Below, in pieces: positions 51,697 to 61,210 of a DNA stretch of 64,000 nt. The stretch comes from Scytonematopsis contorta HA4267-MV1. GTDB taxonomy: Bacteria > Cyanobacteriota > Cyanobacteriia > Cyanobacteriales > Nostocaceae. Position numbers and translations under genes: made by a program. The notes below the pieces were generated by a model. That model did not search any database, was not told the origin of the DNA, and saw only the letters and a program-made list of their open reading frames with translations. The DNA is taken from contig JAHHIC010000080.1 in assembly GCA_019359035.1 (NCBI GenBank), forward strand, positions 1-64,000, in the 5' to 3' direction. How positions within the stretch are numbered: position 1 is the stretch's first letter; each line of letters starts with the position of its first letter.

Positions 51697-51962
51697 TTCA
51701 AGGTTGGTTTGGTGATGAGGGTGCTTTGATGTTTGAAATAGAGCTTATTACGGAAGAAGAGTCGGAATTGTTGGAGTTACCTGTTAATGTAATGTTAGAC
51801 ACTGGCTTTTCGGGGTATTTGGCTATCAACGAACAAGATTTACAAGGGCTTGATTGGATTTATGTCCAAACCAAGTCACAGATTACAGCTCAGGGGCAAT
51901 CAAATTTTAAAATTTATGCTGGTAAGGTAAAAATTGAGTGCATATTCAGAAGCTGGTGGTGA
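51693..51962 (+). pseudogene. Retropepsin-like aspartyl protease, 3'-truncated, copy 1
   Basis: The first 82 codons match copy 2: GWFGDEGALMFEIELI, LPVNVMLDTGFSGYLAINEQ (active-site Asp36-Thr37-Gly38) and FKIYAGKVKIE. After about 51937 the sequence becomes antisense to a tnsA gene and the frame ends SWW-stop. The flap strand and C-terminal half are lost, so this protease is probably inactive, while its partner gene upstream is intact. Confidence 0.75.
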
Positions 51963-52401
51963 TAACCAGCAGCCATCTTCTCCTCTTACATAGCGCTCTG
52001 GCTGCTTAACTGCCAGTTTCTGTAATTCCTTTTCTGTTTTGCATTCACACCAAAGAGCACTATTTTTCCTAATAATAAAAAAGTCTGGTGTATAGAAAAA
52101 TCCTAAGCGACGCCCTGATAAAGATTGATAATTAATTTTAAATGCAGGGGGTTGGTCATAAAATTCTAGCACCTCATCTGAATGCTCTAGCGAGTAGATA
52201 AAAGGAAGCTCGACTTTATGAGACTCAAACTGAATAGTTTTTTTTGTTCTTTTTGCTAGGATAAAAACCTGAAACATTCCTTCTTCCACCCCCGACTCTC
52301 CTCGATGGCTCACTCGAACGGATTGTTTGAATCGTCTGCACAGCCAATGAGGATAAATTTTGGTCACTACACCATTTTTCAAACTCATAATCGGTAAGCA
52401 T
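51938..52401 (-). pseudogene. tnsA: Tn7-like TnsA endonuclease, frameshifted and truncated
   Basis: ATG 52401 starts MLTDYEFEKWCSDQNLSSLA, then SEPSRRVGGGRRNVSGFYPS. In a run of eight A (52231-52238, read as T on the plus strand) the frame shifts; the other frame continues TIQFESHKVELPFIYSLEHS, EVLEFYDQPPAFKIN, FFYTPDFFIIRKNSALWCEC and KTEKELQKLAVKQPERY. The PD..ECK nuclease residues of the TnsA N-domain are visible. The gene ends at about residue 154 where it meets the retropepsin gene. TnsA cuts the 5' ends of Tn7-like transposons together with TnsB. TnsB, TnsC and TniQ are absent. Confidence 0.75.
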
Positions 52402-52624
52402 GGACTTGACCTCAATCCGAACCCTAAAGATGCAGTACACCACGACGACAGCAAGCTTATGAAAACAGGGATGTAATGACTAAAAGGAACGTTACCTGCA
52501 CTTATGCTTAAGTTCGCAGCGCACAATAATAACTGTATTAATGCTATACATTGCTATAAAAACATTCCAGATTGTTTACCTAACTTAACTATTTTGGCAG
52601 GCTTATGGTGCCATTTTTGGTTCT

Positions 52625-52749
52625 TGGCAATATTATTATTCCAGTTGCCAAATTTTGCGTAAGTGTCATTAACGAACGGATAGGTATTTCAGTTCTTTTT
52701 GTGGCAATATTATGGTTCCAGTTTTGGCAATATTATCCTTCCACTGACA
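52625..52749 (-). mobile_element. Tn7-like transposon end with three putative TnsB sites
   Basis: Read on the minus strand, the element starts TGTCAGTGG (52749 down to 52741) and contains three copies of an 18-bp sequence GGAA-NN-ATAATATTGCCA at 52725-52742, 52702-52719 and 52625-52642. A terminal TGT and repeated 18-22 bp sites are typical of Tn7-like ends. It lies 220 bp upstream of tnsA, the normal position. The opposite end was not found in the window. Confidence 0.65.
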
Positions 52750-52864
52750 GCCTAAACTAAACTGTTTAGTTTGCCCCTGGTGACAGCTACGCTATATTCA
52801 CCCCTAGATGCGTTCTGCGTATATATTTATCTTTACATACTTTGGTTTTATTGTTACCACCTAC

Positions 52865-53200
52865 TTATTCAACAGCATAAGAGGTAAATTGGCGTTTAAA
52901 AGGTGAATGAAATCCAATAACAATATTGTCAGGAGGTACACCCATTTTAACTAATCTTTCTGCAACAGCTGACTCTGTACCATTATATTGAATCCATATT
53001 TTCCCCTGAATGATATCAAAATGCATAATAGGACCAAATACCCGTTTATTTCCTTCCCAACCAACATAAGCTAGTTGATAATGGTCGTTTTCTAAATCAA
53101 AAATTAGTTGTGGTTTTACAGTATCAGTATCGGAACTAATTTGTGCGTGTTCGCTTAATATTTGTTTTATCAGTTGTCGATAGCTTTCTATTTTATCCAT
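52865..53200 (-). CDS. xisI: XisI-family protein
   Basis: A 111-residue protein matching the XisI family: QLIKQILSEHAQISSD, FDLENDHYQLAYVGWEGNKR, GPIMHFDIIQGKIWIQYNGT and VPPDNIVIGFHSPFKRQFT. XisI was named as a controlling factor for fdxN-element excision in heterocysts, but many copies occur away from such elements. Its start overlaps the xisH stop by 13 bp. The frame is complete. A perfect 19-bp palindrome (AAACTAAAC-T-GTTTAGTTT, 52754-52772) downstream may end the transcript. Confidence 0.9.
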   Translation of the reverse strand: MDKIESYRQLIKQILSEHAQISSDTDTVKPQLIFDLENDHYQLAYVGWEGNKRVFGPIMHFDIIQGKIWIQYNGTESAVAERLVKMGVPPDNIVIGFHSPFKRQFTSYAVE

Positions 53201-53604
53201 TGTACTATTTCCTCCTTTATTGGGTCATAAATTATTAATTTAACTTGGTAGCGTTGAATAGCTCGTTGTATAAAATTAAGTTGAAAAAAATCTTGGTAAG
53301 TCTCGTCAGGAACAGCCAGATATACGGTTCTTTCTGGCTGTTTTTCTTCTAAAGCTTGGCAGTAATTGAGATACTGGCCGAGTGCAGTATGAAATTCGCT
53401 TATGTCAGATTCCGCAATAAAACTTTTAATTTCAACGGCAATTTTTTCTGTATCGCGTTCTGCTGCAATAGCATTTTCAGCAGCTAAATCTATTTGTACT
53501 TTAATCGCTTCACTTATACGAATTGTTAAGGGGTCGTTGGTGATTTTCCATCCATCTTTGATTAGTGCATTTTTTACTTGTTGATGAAAGATATCTTTTG
53601 CCAT
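53188..53604 (-). CDS. xisH: XisH-family protein
   Basis: A 138-residue protein: AKDIFHQQVKNALIKDGWKI (1-21), IQVDLAAENAI-like VQIDLAAENAIAAERDTEKI and AVEIKSFIAESDISEFHTAL. XisH has a PD-(D/E)xK-like fold (Asp, then EIKS with Glu-x-Lys), so it may bind or cut DNA, while XisI could act as its regulator. The pair is a common cassette in Nostocales and behaves like a mobile two-gene unit. No excision element boundary is visible beside it. Confidence 0.9.
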   Translation of the reverse strand: MAKDIFHQQVKNALIKDGWKITNDPLTIRISEAIKVQIDLAAENAIAAERDTEKIAVEIKSFIAESDISEFHTALGQYLNYCQALEEKQPERTVYLAVPDETYQDFFQLNFIQRAIQRYQVKLIIYDPIKEEIVQWIK

Positions 53605-53714
53605 TTCGCTATCTCTAGATGTTCAGAGTCTGTTCAGGTAGTACGCATTGAATTTATATATAAAATAGACATTTTATTTACGTATAACATAGACATTTAA
53701 TTTATATACAACAT

Positions 53715-53731
53715 GCGGGCAAGATGCCCAC
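53715..53731. repeat. Palindromic dispersed repeat, second copy
   Basis: GCGGGCAAGATGCCCAC, the inverted relative of the element at 23467-23483. The spacer 53605-54426 also holds the duplicated AAA-gene start and otherwise no gene. Confidence 0.6.
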
Positions 53732-53975
53732 ACCACATGGCTGTGCTGGTTAATATATTTCATAATTATAAAGCAACCTATCAAAAACTAAAATATTGTC
53801 TAAAATACTACAAGTAAACCTACCTCTCTAATCCAAAATCCAAAACCCCATCAACAATAAGGGTTTCAGACTCTGAAATACTTGCTTGTGCTTCCATACC
53901 CAGAAAAGTTTTGGGTATAGTCACAATCAGCAGTATATTTGAATTAATATTTAGGAAAGGACTTGATTGAAGATT

Positions 53976-54148
53976 GCGGTGGTTAAAAATCAAGATGTCC
54001 GCTCAGTTTAGTGATATGCGTTAAGCTCTTAAGCATTGTCCTTAATTTGGTTTTGTTGTCATGACTCGTTGGTTTAACATTTCAGGACTCTGCAATATTG
54101 ACGACCACTATACCTCATCACCTACTATTAGGTTACCGAACCTTGAGC
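53976..54148 (+). repeat. Duplicated start of the AAA ATPase gene with its promoter
   Basis: Matches 29238-29410 in inverted orientation. It includes the promoter region (TGATATGCGTTAAGCTC) and codons MTRWFNISGLCNIDDHY up to LPNLE, then breaks off into unrelated AT-rich DNA at 54149. The remaining frame is closed soon after, so this is a gene relic. Confidence 0.8.
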
Positions 54149-54426
54149 CTTGCAAAATTTTTTCCCAGTCGGCTATGTTGCAAAACTTTACAAACTAAAA
54201 AACGTCAAAATTGATGCTGTGTTTACACGTATAATACTGAGATAATCAATTAACTATTTTAATATGTTCTTTGTAAATTCAATATATGTACAGCACTTAA
54301 GCTATGAGTTAAATTTGAGATTTTATTTATACTTGAAAAATATTATGTGACTTTGGTAAAAAATATTGATGACTATTAAAAAAATAATATATTATAATTC
54401 AAGTATATAAAAATATTGTCATAGAG

Positions 54427-55302
54427 GTGCTTGAATTCATGACATTGAAGAAGCAAAAAGGTCACTTTCAAATTAATGAATCAATATTAGCTGTTGTTGA
54501 AACAAAAGAACCACAATATATCAAGCTGACACAAGATTTATTTAACAAGATTGTGATGTTTTATGTTGAGAAAATGTCGGTAGATACCCAAGTATTTCTA
54601 GATACCAAGACATCTGAATTGTATAACGTTTATGAAAAATTAATTTTTGATGCCCAATTAAAAGCGCTGAGTATTCCTCAAGACTTGAGACGTGCAGCAA
54701 TTAAAAAAGCGGCTGGTGTTGTCAAGTCTTGGCATAGCAATTTTCAGCGTTGGGAAAAACGTATCCAAGTTTCAAAGTCAGCAAAAACACTTGGAAAACG
54801 TAAAAGATTAAAGAAAAAAGCACTGTTACCACCAGTTCTACCAAAATCCACAAATTTTCCTATACAAGTTTACTCCGCAATGTTTAAAGACGATACCGGA
54901 GAGAGCTTATTAGTCAAGCTGTGGACTGGTAATTGTTGGCAGTGGTCGAAAATTCATTATACTTGTAGAGAGCTACCTCAAGGTTATGTAAAAGGAACTT
55001 TTTCTTTAATTTACTCTGATTACTCATTAAAACTTGTTTGGGTAATTCAAAGAAATACACCTTCAAAAGGCAAGTTAGTAGACCATATTAAAGCTTTTGG
55101 AACTCTGAGAATTCTAGCACTTGATTTAAACTTAGATGACCCCATTATTCTAGGTAAAGTGTTAGAAGGATACGAAGATACGGGCGTTGTTGTAGAGTTA
55201 GCCACTTTACGTATAAAAGGAAACAATCGACTCAATCATCTTAGGAAGCGTTATCTAGGATTAATCGCAAAAGCTAAAAGTCTTACTAATACACTAAAGT
55301 AA
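54427..55302 (+). pseudogene. TnpB-like (IS200/IS605-type) gene, C-terminally truncated
   Basis: 291 codons. The N-terminal helical half (QDLFNKIVMFYVEKMS, QDLRRAAIKKAAGVVKSW) and the beta-strand region (ESLLVKLWTGNCWQWSKIHY) fit TnpB/OrfB-type RNA-guided nucleases of cyanobacteria. A strand LRILALDLNLDDPIILG (about 232-248) would be RuvC-I. The RuvC-II/III regions and the zinc finger are missing, so the protein cannot cut DNA. The 3' end meets a decayed integrase fragment. I am not sure of the exact subfamily. Confidence 0.5.
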
Positions 55303-55344
55303 ACAAATTTGGTAAAGGTTCCTATAGTAAAAGGGAACAGGGAG

Positions 55345-55460
55345 CTGAGGTGGCAAAAAGTTCAATAATTTTTAAAGAGCACTAAAAATACCCAGACTGT
55401 TTATAAACGGGATTTACAGCGATTTTCAGCCTGAACAGACCGTATCATTTGCCAACAAGT
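55345..55460 (+). pseudogene. Third, decayed copy of the integrase N-terminal region
   Basis: The bases match codons 48-83 of the recombinase at 25831-26889: LRWQKVQ-FLKST, then KNTQTVYKRDLQRF, with two short deletions and an in-frame TGA (Trp to stop in AWTD). The same region is intact at 62346. No further integrase sequence follows. Confidence 0.75.
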
Positions 55461-55539
55461 TAACCCAAAACTAAAAGTGCCCCCTTATATAAAGAGAGCG
55501 CTTAAATTACCTGTTTGAGGCTGATATAAATTTCAGAAA

Positions 55540-55865
<326 letters not shown>

Positions 55866-55883
55866 TCACCTTTTGATTTTAGA

Positions 55884-55912
55884 TGGTGTTAATCAAATTA
55901 TTAATTTAACAC
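55884..55912. terminator. Hairpin near the psbA relic
   Basis: GGTGTTAA pairs with TTAACACC around an AT-rich loop. It lies at the 5' side of the psbA fragment and may be a border or terminator relic. Confidence 0.35.
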
Positions 55913-56350
55913 CAGAACGCCATTTTATTTTGAGTTGTTTACCATCATCTTGTCAAAAATATTATTTGCTTTCTTAAGTTAAACAAGATTTTGAACGTAA
56001 ATAAAATTTATCAACATTCAAAGGAACAGTAATTGCTCCTTAAATCTTAGTACTTATATAATCTATTTTATGGTTCAAATCTTTAATCTTTTATTATTTA
56101 TTTTTAAAAACATATTCATTTAGCACTCTATTTCTTTATCATTCTAATATTTTGCTTTTTCCTTGCTTGTAATCTTTTTGTACTTCAACTTGAAGTGCGG
56201 AATGTGGGAGATTCCTAGTAAACCCACGCTCGAAGTCACCATTACCAAACTCTAAGTTTATAGATATCCTCATCATTTATTTTACGCACCACCTGTAATA
56301 ATTAAGTTGCAGACAATCTCTCGGAGAAATTGACAGGTCAAACTGTTGTT

Positions 56351-56391
56351 CCTAGTGCTAGTAACCCAAGTTGCGGGTTACTAGTACTAGG
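56351..56391. repeat. 41-bp hairpin in the spacer 55913-56471
   Basis: CCTAGTGCTAGTAACCC pairs with GGGTTACTAGTACTAGG with one mismatch around AAGTTGC. The stem is long and stable and lies 80 bp after the acyltransferase stop. It could end that transcript, though the T-run is absent. The rest of the spacer shows no gene. Confidence 0.6.
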
Positions 56392-56471
56392 TATTCCCGC
56401 AGGCGCAGAGCCATGTCGGTGTCCACAACAAATTATGTGGTTGTTTATTCATATATTAACCCAAGTTGCCT

Positions 56472-57740
56472 CTATACAATGGCTGTGACCAATTTTTCCA
56501 TAGCTGTGTTTTTTATATTGTAGGCATTTGTATGACTTACAACAGACTCTTGATAACGACAAATAAAGCACATTTTATTGTTCAGTGTTGCTACACCGAT
56601 AAAAAGTGGTAGAGATTTTACTCCCGTAGCCATCAAATAAAGTTCTTGTAGGTATAATTTTCCAAACTGCTGTTTAATATTTAATTTCCCTAAATTAGTA
56701 ATTACAATATCTATTCTTCCTATAGGTCTGGCATCTAAAGTTTCTTTATCTTTGTTATCGTTACTAGATAATAAAGCTTTTGCTTTTAGTACATCATCAA
56801 ATAATTTTCCATCTATGACCAGTTGATTGAGCTTATATTTAACTTCACGTGCTAAATCCCAAAAATCGGTCTTCTGGCTTAACCGATGAGTAGTAACTGG
56901 TCGAGTAATGTATTCACCCAGATTTTCGTTGACAGAAGTTGTCAAATAATTGCGAATATTTACTGGTGTATGACACCTAAGAATAATCTCGTTAGACGAT
57001 TTAAATTCATGTGCGATCGCCAAAAGAAATGCAGCACACAAAGCACCATGAACAGAGGTTTTTTCCACTCGACAACAAGCTAGAAGTTTAGTAGTTTCCT
57101 CTGAAGATAATGTCCAATCAAACAGTCCAATCGCCAAGGTCTCTGAAGTATTTTTTGATTGATTATTTTGATAATTAGTTGCGAAAATAGACTTAGTATC
57201 TATTAACTCATTTAAATTACTAACTACATCTTTTTTGATATCAGGAATAATTTCATCAACAGGAGGTAAGTCTGGTAAAAGCTCACGAGGTTTATCTGGT
57301 TCACCAATAAATTGCAAGATATCTCGGATAAGATAAGCTCCTGATAGACCATCACCAATGCAATGATGAAAGGTAATTATTAGGTTACAAACATCAGGTG
57401 AGTGTAGCAACAATACGCGCAGTAGGGGTTCTTTATTCCAATTCAAAGGATGAGATAATTCTTTTACCATCTCCTGACACCAATGTTTTTCTCCTTGTCG
57501 CTCAATTATTCGTAGTGGAATAGGTGGAACATTTATGAATGAAAATTGTGGCTGATTTTGATTGTTAGTAACTATTTTTACTCTTAGTCGAGAATGCCTT
57601 TGTTGTAGCCAAGCCAGAGCTTCAGTTAATAAATCAATGGTAAATGATCCAATAATAGTTGCTGACAAGGTAACATTTTCTGTACTTTTTTTGTATGACA
57701 ACCACATCAAATGTTCTGATGCTGTAAGAATGCGATTCAT
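56472..57740 (-). CDS. PapA-like acyltransferase (condensation-domain superfamily)
   Basis: A 422-residue cytosolic enzyme with the condensation/PapA motif HHCIGDG (His-His-x-x-x-Asp-Gly, about residues 126-132) and the two-lobed pattern: N-lobe SEHLMWLSYKKSTENVTLSA and C-lobe SVHGALCAAFLLAIAHEF, RIDIVITNLGKLNIKQQFG. Relatives transfer long acyl chains from carrier proteins or CoA to alcohols or amines (PapA5, non-ribosomal condensation domains). No carrier protein or synthetase lies nearby, so the substrate is unknown. The frame is complete; the start ATG 57740 has no obvious strong ribosome site. Confidence 0.75.
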   Translation of the reverse strand: MNRILTASEHLMWLSYKKSTENVTLSATIIGSFTIDLLTEALAWLQQRHSRLRVKIVTNNQNQPQFSFINVPPIPLRIIERQGEKHWCQEMVKELSHPLNWNKEPLLRVLLLHSPDVCNLIITFHHCIGDGLSGAYLIRDILQFIGEPDKPRELLPDLPPVDEIIPDIKKDVVSNLNELIDTKSIFATNYQNNQSKNTSETLAIGLFDWTLSSEETTKLLACCRVEKTSVHGALCAAFLLAIAHEFKSSNEIILRCHTPVNIRNYLTTSVNENLGEYITRPVTTHRLSQKTDFWDLAREVKYKLNQLVIDGKLFDDVLKAKALLSSNDNKDKETLDARPIGRIDIVITNLGKLNIKQQFGKLYLQELYLMATGVKSLPLFIGVATLNNKMCFICRYQESVVSHTNAYNIKNTAMEKLVTAIV

Positions 57741-57854
57741 GGCAATTACAAAGATTTTAGCTTTATGTAAACCTGAGTTTTCTAGGTGTTAGTTAAATAA
57801 TAACCCAATAGTAGTATAAGTTTCAGTCTTTTAAAAAGTTCAAATCTTAGCCGT

Positions 57855-58253
57855 TTAAAGTATAATACCTTTTTCTGCTAATAAGTCCGAAATTTGTTGG
57901 CAAGTTAAGTTCGTCCATTTTATATACTCATGTACTGGAGAACCTGCTGTATGACTGTCTACTACCACAAGGAATGCTTCGTTGATTCCGGGTATTGTCG
58001 AGAGCGCTTTTTTTCTGCCTCCACTCGAACGGCGAATTCTTAAACTACTGATTAAGCTCTGCTCGGATAGTTCTTCAATCCCTTTAACGATTGTTCTGTA
58101 GTTGCATCCAAACAATTTACTTATATATCTTATACCACCATAACCGAGCTTTTTGGCTTCGACGGCTGCATATCGTCTACGGTCTTTCTCCGACAAAGAC
58201 TCATAGTAGGATTGCATCTGTTTTTCCATCATTGGAGAGTAGATTGTCACCAC
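57855..58253 (-). pseudogene. ISAzo13-type transposase, N-terminal fragment
   Basis: 132 codons: SEKDRRRYAAVEAKKLGYGG, ISKLFGCNYRTIVKGIEEL, RIRRSSGGRKKALSTIP and VVVDSHTAGSPVHEYIKWTN. This is the helix-turn-helix head of ISAzo13-family transposases; the DDE catalytic domain is absent and the frame stops after LLAEKGIIL. No terminal repeats were identified. It is a remnant between the acyltransferase and the spacer. Confidence 0.75.
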
Positions 58254-58980
58254 AATACTGCACCCGAATCACATACTTTTTTAGTCTACTATGCGGTGTA
58301 ACCAGTTTTGCACTTTATTTAATCCACGTTCCTTAGTTAAATTTTGCTCGGAAATATCAATATCAAATTTGAATTCAGAAAGAGAATACATTTTGAGTTT
58401 TTTGCCAGAAAATTACAGTTGGTATTATAAATGTTAACCTAAACTATACCAAAAATTACTTTCGTATAGGCTATTAATTTTAATTAAGAGTCACAAATTT
58501 TAGTCACTTGTAATTGATGCTTCATAATTTGAATGCAAGCATTCTATCAATAATCATAAACTTTTATCTATCAATCAGTCATGAATATTTATTGATACTT
58601 ATTGAGAATATAAATATCATCTAGAGCAGATAAACAATACAGCTATTACGGGCAATAGAAGTATGATTTTACTCCTTCTCTAGAGAAAATGTCACTAAAA
58701 ACACTTGTGTGATAGTTAGGGGTGCGGAATATGGGTTAATTATTTCCAACGATAGAGTACACTATTAGAAGTGGCAAACTTATTCGACCTTGAACCCACA
58801 TATTGACAGTTGACCGTAAACGCGCATAACCCAACCTAACTAAATCGAATTTATTTTTAATCGATAGTTAGGATTACTCTTAAATAAAGTATATTCTAAG
58901 TAACAATTTTTTGGGTTTTTGAAAAGTTTGCGATTTACTGATAGTCTTAATGAGGGCTATATGTCAAATAGAGTGTTGGT
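58254..58980. other. Spacer with one very short frame
   Basis: 727 bp. A 36-codon minus-strand frame (58391-58281; MYSLSEFKFDIDISEQNLTK) could be a truncated gene start cut by the transposase remnant, but has little support. A TGACAGTT..ACCCAACC stretch near 58802 recalls the dispersed palindrome of 15948. Nothing else is seen. Confidence 0.3.
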
Positions 58981-60039
58981 ATGTCACAAAAAACTTTTAT
59001 GCAAGCTTTTGTCACTGCGAGTATAAGCAGTATCGCTTTTCTATGTGTGGGTATCCATAACGTCGATGCTGCATCGTTTCGCTCGATTTCTCGTATTTAC
59101 ACTTTTGGTGATAGCTATTCAGATAATAGCGCGTCACGAAGAATTTCAACAGAAGCTGTTAAAGCTGGTGTACCAGGTGCATTTATTTTACCTCCATTTC
59201 CTCAAATATACGATTCGACTGGACGTTGGACTAATCCAGGCGGATTAGTATCTGTTGAAGTACTCGCAAAAAAAGAAAATTTGCAATTAACAAATTATGC
59301 TGTCGGTGGTGCTAAAAGTGGCAACGGAAATTTAAGTAGTTGGCTTGATCCATATAAAAATACTGGTTTATTGGCTCAAATAGACGAATATAAAACAGAA
59401 CTTAAGGGAGTAGCAGATACTAAAGGATTACATTTTATCTTTATATCTACAGTTGACTTATTAGACAAGTATTTTTTCAACCAACCAGGTTCAGTTGAGC
59501 AACTAGCTTCTAAAAGTGTTGATAATATAATACAGGGTATATCAGAACTTGCTGCGATTGGCGGTAGACAATTTTTTGTTGTAAGTTCGACAGACCTAAA
59601 TATATTACCACTTTTTAAAAATAACCCTGGAGATGCGGCTAAGTTTAGAGATACAATCAATCGACTCCTTCCCGGTGAACTTAGCAAACTTGAAGCGAAA
59701 TTAAGACTTCAAATTGCATTGTATGACCATGTTGCAATTAGTAATAAAATCCGTGCGAACCCAACACAATATGGTTTTACCAATGTAAATGATGCTTGTC
59801 AATTGATATATATACCAAACGGCAATGGTTCTGGTTGCTCGACACCTGATAACTATTATTTTTGGGACGAAATTCATCCTACTGGTCGTACACACGAAAT
59901 TATCGGCAAAGATATGGCTGCTTACTTAGATACACAAAAAGCAACATCTGTACCTGAATCATCAACAGTTGTAGCTTTATTTACAATTGCTGGGATAATT
60001 AGTCTTAGAGGATGTATGAAAAGTACTAAATTAGACTAG
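58981..60039 (+). CDS. Secreted GDSL (SGNH) esterase with PEP-CTERM-like tail
   Basis: A 352-residue exported protein. Signal peptide 1-31 (cleavage near VDAAS). Block I FGDSYSD (about 42-48, nucleophile Ser), block II NYAVGGAKSG (about 104-113, oxyanion Gly), block V DEIHPTGRTH (about 295-304, catalytic Asp and His). Block III, normally GxND, reads ISTVD, so the oxyanion Asn is missing. The C-terminus VPESSTVVALFTIAGIISLRG-like tail has a Pro-Glu-Ser plus membrane segment and basic end, as in PEP-CTERM sorting signals. Likely acts on esters outside the cell. Complete frame; start ATG 58981. Confidence 0.85.
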   Translation: MSQKTFMQAFVTASISSIAFLCVGIHNVDAASFRSISRIYTFGDSYSDNSASRRISTEAVKAGVPGAFILPPFPQIYDSTGRWTNPGGLVSVEVLAKKENLQLTNYAVGGAKSGNGNLSSWLDPYKNTGLLAQIDEYKTELKGVADTKGLHFIFISTVDLLDKYFFNQPGSVEQLASKSVDNIIQGISELAAIGGRQFFVVSSTDLNILPLFKNNPGDAAKFRDTINRLLPGELSKLEAKLRLQIALYDHVAISNKIRANPTQYGFTNVNDACQLIYIPNGNGSGCSTPDNYYFWDEIHPTGRTHEIIGKDMAAYLDTQKATSVPESSTVVALFTIAGIISLRGCMKSTKLD

Positions 60040-60089
60040 AATCTCCCGTATCCGCTCAATAAGTAGGGGTAGCGGCAATGTAAGAGCGT

Positions 60090-60185
60090 ATGGCGTCTGG
60101 CAAGATAAAATATCGTGTTGATGTGATTGATGGTCTTGAGAACGCTCCCCGCACAATTAACAAACTCTTTAACAGCATTGAATAG
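60090..60185 (+). pseudogene. C-terminal fragment of an NADP-dependent oxidoreductase
   Basis: 31 codons, GKIKYRVDVIDGLENAPRTI and NKLFN, resemble the last 30-40 residues of medium-chain 2-alkenal/prostaglandin-type reductases, with GKFIP visible in another frame after the stop. The rest of the gene is gone. The spacer 60040-60438 contains only this relic and a doubtful 43-codon frame at 60299. Confidence 0.5.
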
Positions 60186-60438
60186 CACAACTATTAAAAG
60201 GAAAGTTTATCCCAGTGCAAAAAATCACGATAAACCATTGTTCACAAGACTAAATTAACTTATGTTAGACTTGTCGCGAAATACCAGAGAACAGTCTATG
60301 AACAGAGTATCATTGAATTCCAAAAATCACATTAAGAGTGAAGGGTTATGGAAGAAAAAGTTGCGAACTAAACATCTAAAATCAACTGATTTAACATTCT
60401 GTTTTACTTTAAAAATTATTTTCAAATAAGACCTCATT

Positions 60439-60907
60439 ATGCATATTTTTTGGTGGTTTTTCGTCTCTAGTATAAATATTTTGCTCTTAGTTATTTTTCA
60501 CGAAACAATATATTTTAATGATATTTCAACAACAATTTTTAGTGTCAGCAATATACTAATTGCTGTTTTAATCCGTAATGAACTAATTTTGCATTTTTTG
60601 TATCGTTTGGTAGTATGGGCTTCGGTAAAGACTGTTTATGGTAAATACTATCTTAATAGTAGTGTTCATATATCGGGGGGGTTCACGCTTCATGTGCTAC
60701 TTGGGGTTTTCTGTGGTTAGTTGTTGATATGTTGCAGCAATTAGGAAACCCTAGCGACCCTTTATCAATGGCTACGTCTAATGACCCTATATCAATTGCT
60801 ACATCTAGTATACTTATAACACTATTATTTGTTATTATCTTCACCGCTACTCCCCCATTTCGTCATAAGTTTCATGATACTTTTGAAATAGGTCATCGTT
60901 ATCTAGG
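60439..60907 (+). pseudogene. Polytopic membrane protein broken by a frameshift and a deletion
   Basis: The first frame (MHIFWWFFVSSINILLLVIF, NDISTTIFSVSNILIAVLI, YYLNSSVHISGG) ends early after a run of seven G at 60675-60681. The shifted frame continues HASCATWGFLWLVVDMLQQL, ITLLFVIIFTATPPFRHKFH and EIGHRYLGL, so one base change explains the break. The family resembles ferric-reductase-like cyanobacterial membrane proteins (HKFHDxFExxHRYLG). It is truncated at 60907, where Fic sequence begins. Confidence 0.65.
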
Positions 60908-61210
60908 GTTGACATCACACCCTTCATCGAGTTTATGCTCGACATCATCCACGACACCCTCATCCAGAACAGCACCGACCAAGTAAGCGACCAAGTAAGC
61001 GACCAAGTTAAACAGCTTCTAAGCATCATGGATGAGCAATACCTGAGCGTCCAAGAGCTAATGACACGGCTCAGGCTCTCCCACAAACCCACTTTCCGCA
61101 AAAACTATCTATTACCTGCCCTCAAAGCCGGATTGGTTCAAATGCAATACCCCGATAAACCCCGCAGTCCCAAGCAGCGATACAAAAAGTTTAAGGATTT
61201 TAGAAAATGA
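60908..61210 (+). pseudogene. C-terminal fragment of a Fic-family protein
   Basis: The frame VDITPFIEFMLDIIHDTLI, then TDQVSDQVSDQVKQLLSIM and LSHKPTFRKNYLLPALKAGL, ends SPKQRYKKFKDFRK. This is the tail of Fic proteins: the end of the Fic fold (PFIEFML) plus a winged-helix domain. The catalytic HPFxxGNGR is missing. The DQVS repeats are short direct repeats at DNA level. It directly abuts the membrane-protein relic upstream. Confidence 0.7.

Noticed and set aside
51962-52526. Full-length 208-codon gene on the minus strand
   Set aside because: The first third of that frame is out of phase with tnsA; the real N-terminus is in another frame from ATG 52401.
54427-55302. Cas12-type effector belonging to the nearby Tn7-like end
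   Set aside because: The gene is TnpB-sized and truncated at RuvC-I, no CRISPR repeats or tniQ/tnsC lie nearby, and the Tn7-like relic has its own TnsA, which type V-K elements lack.
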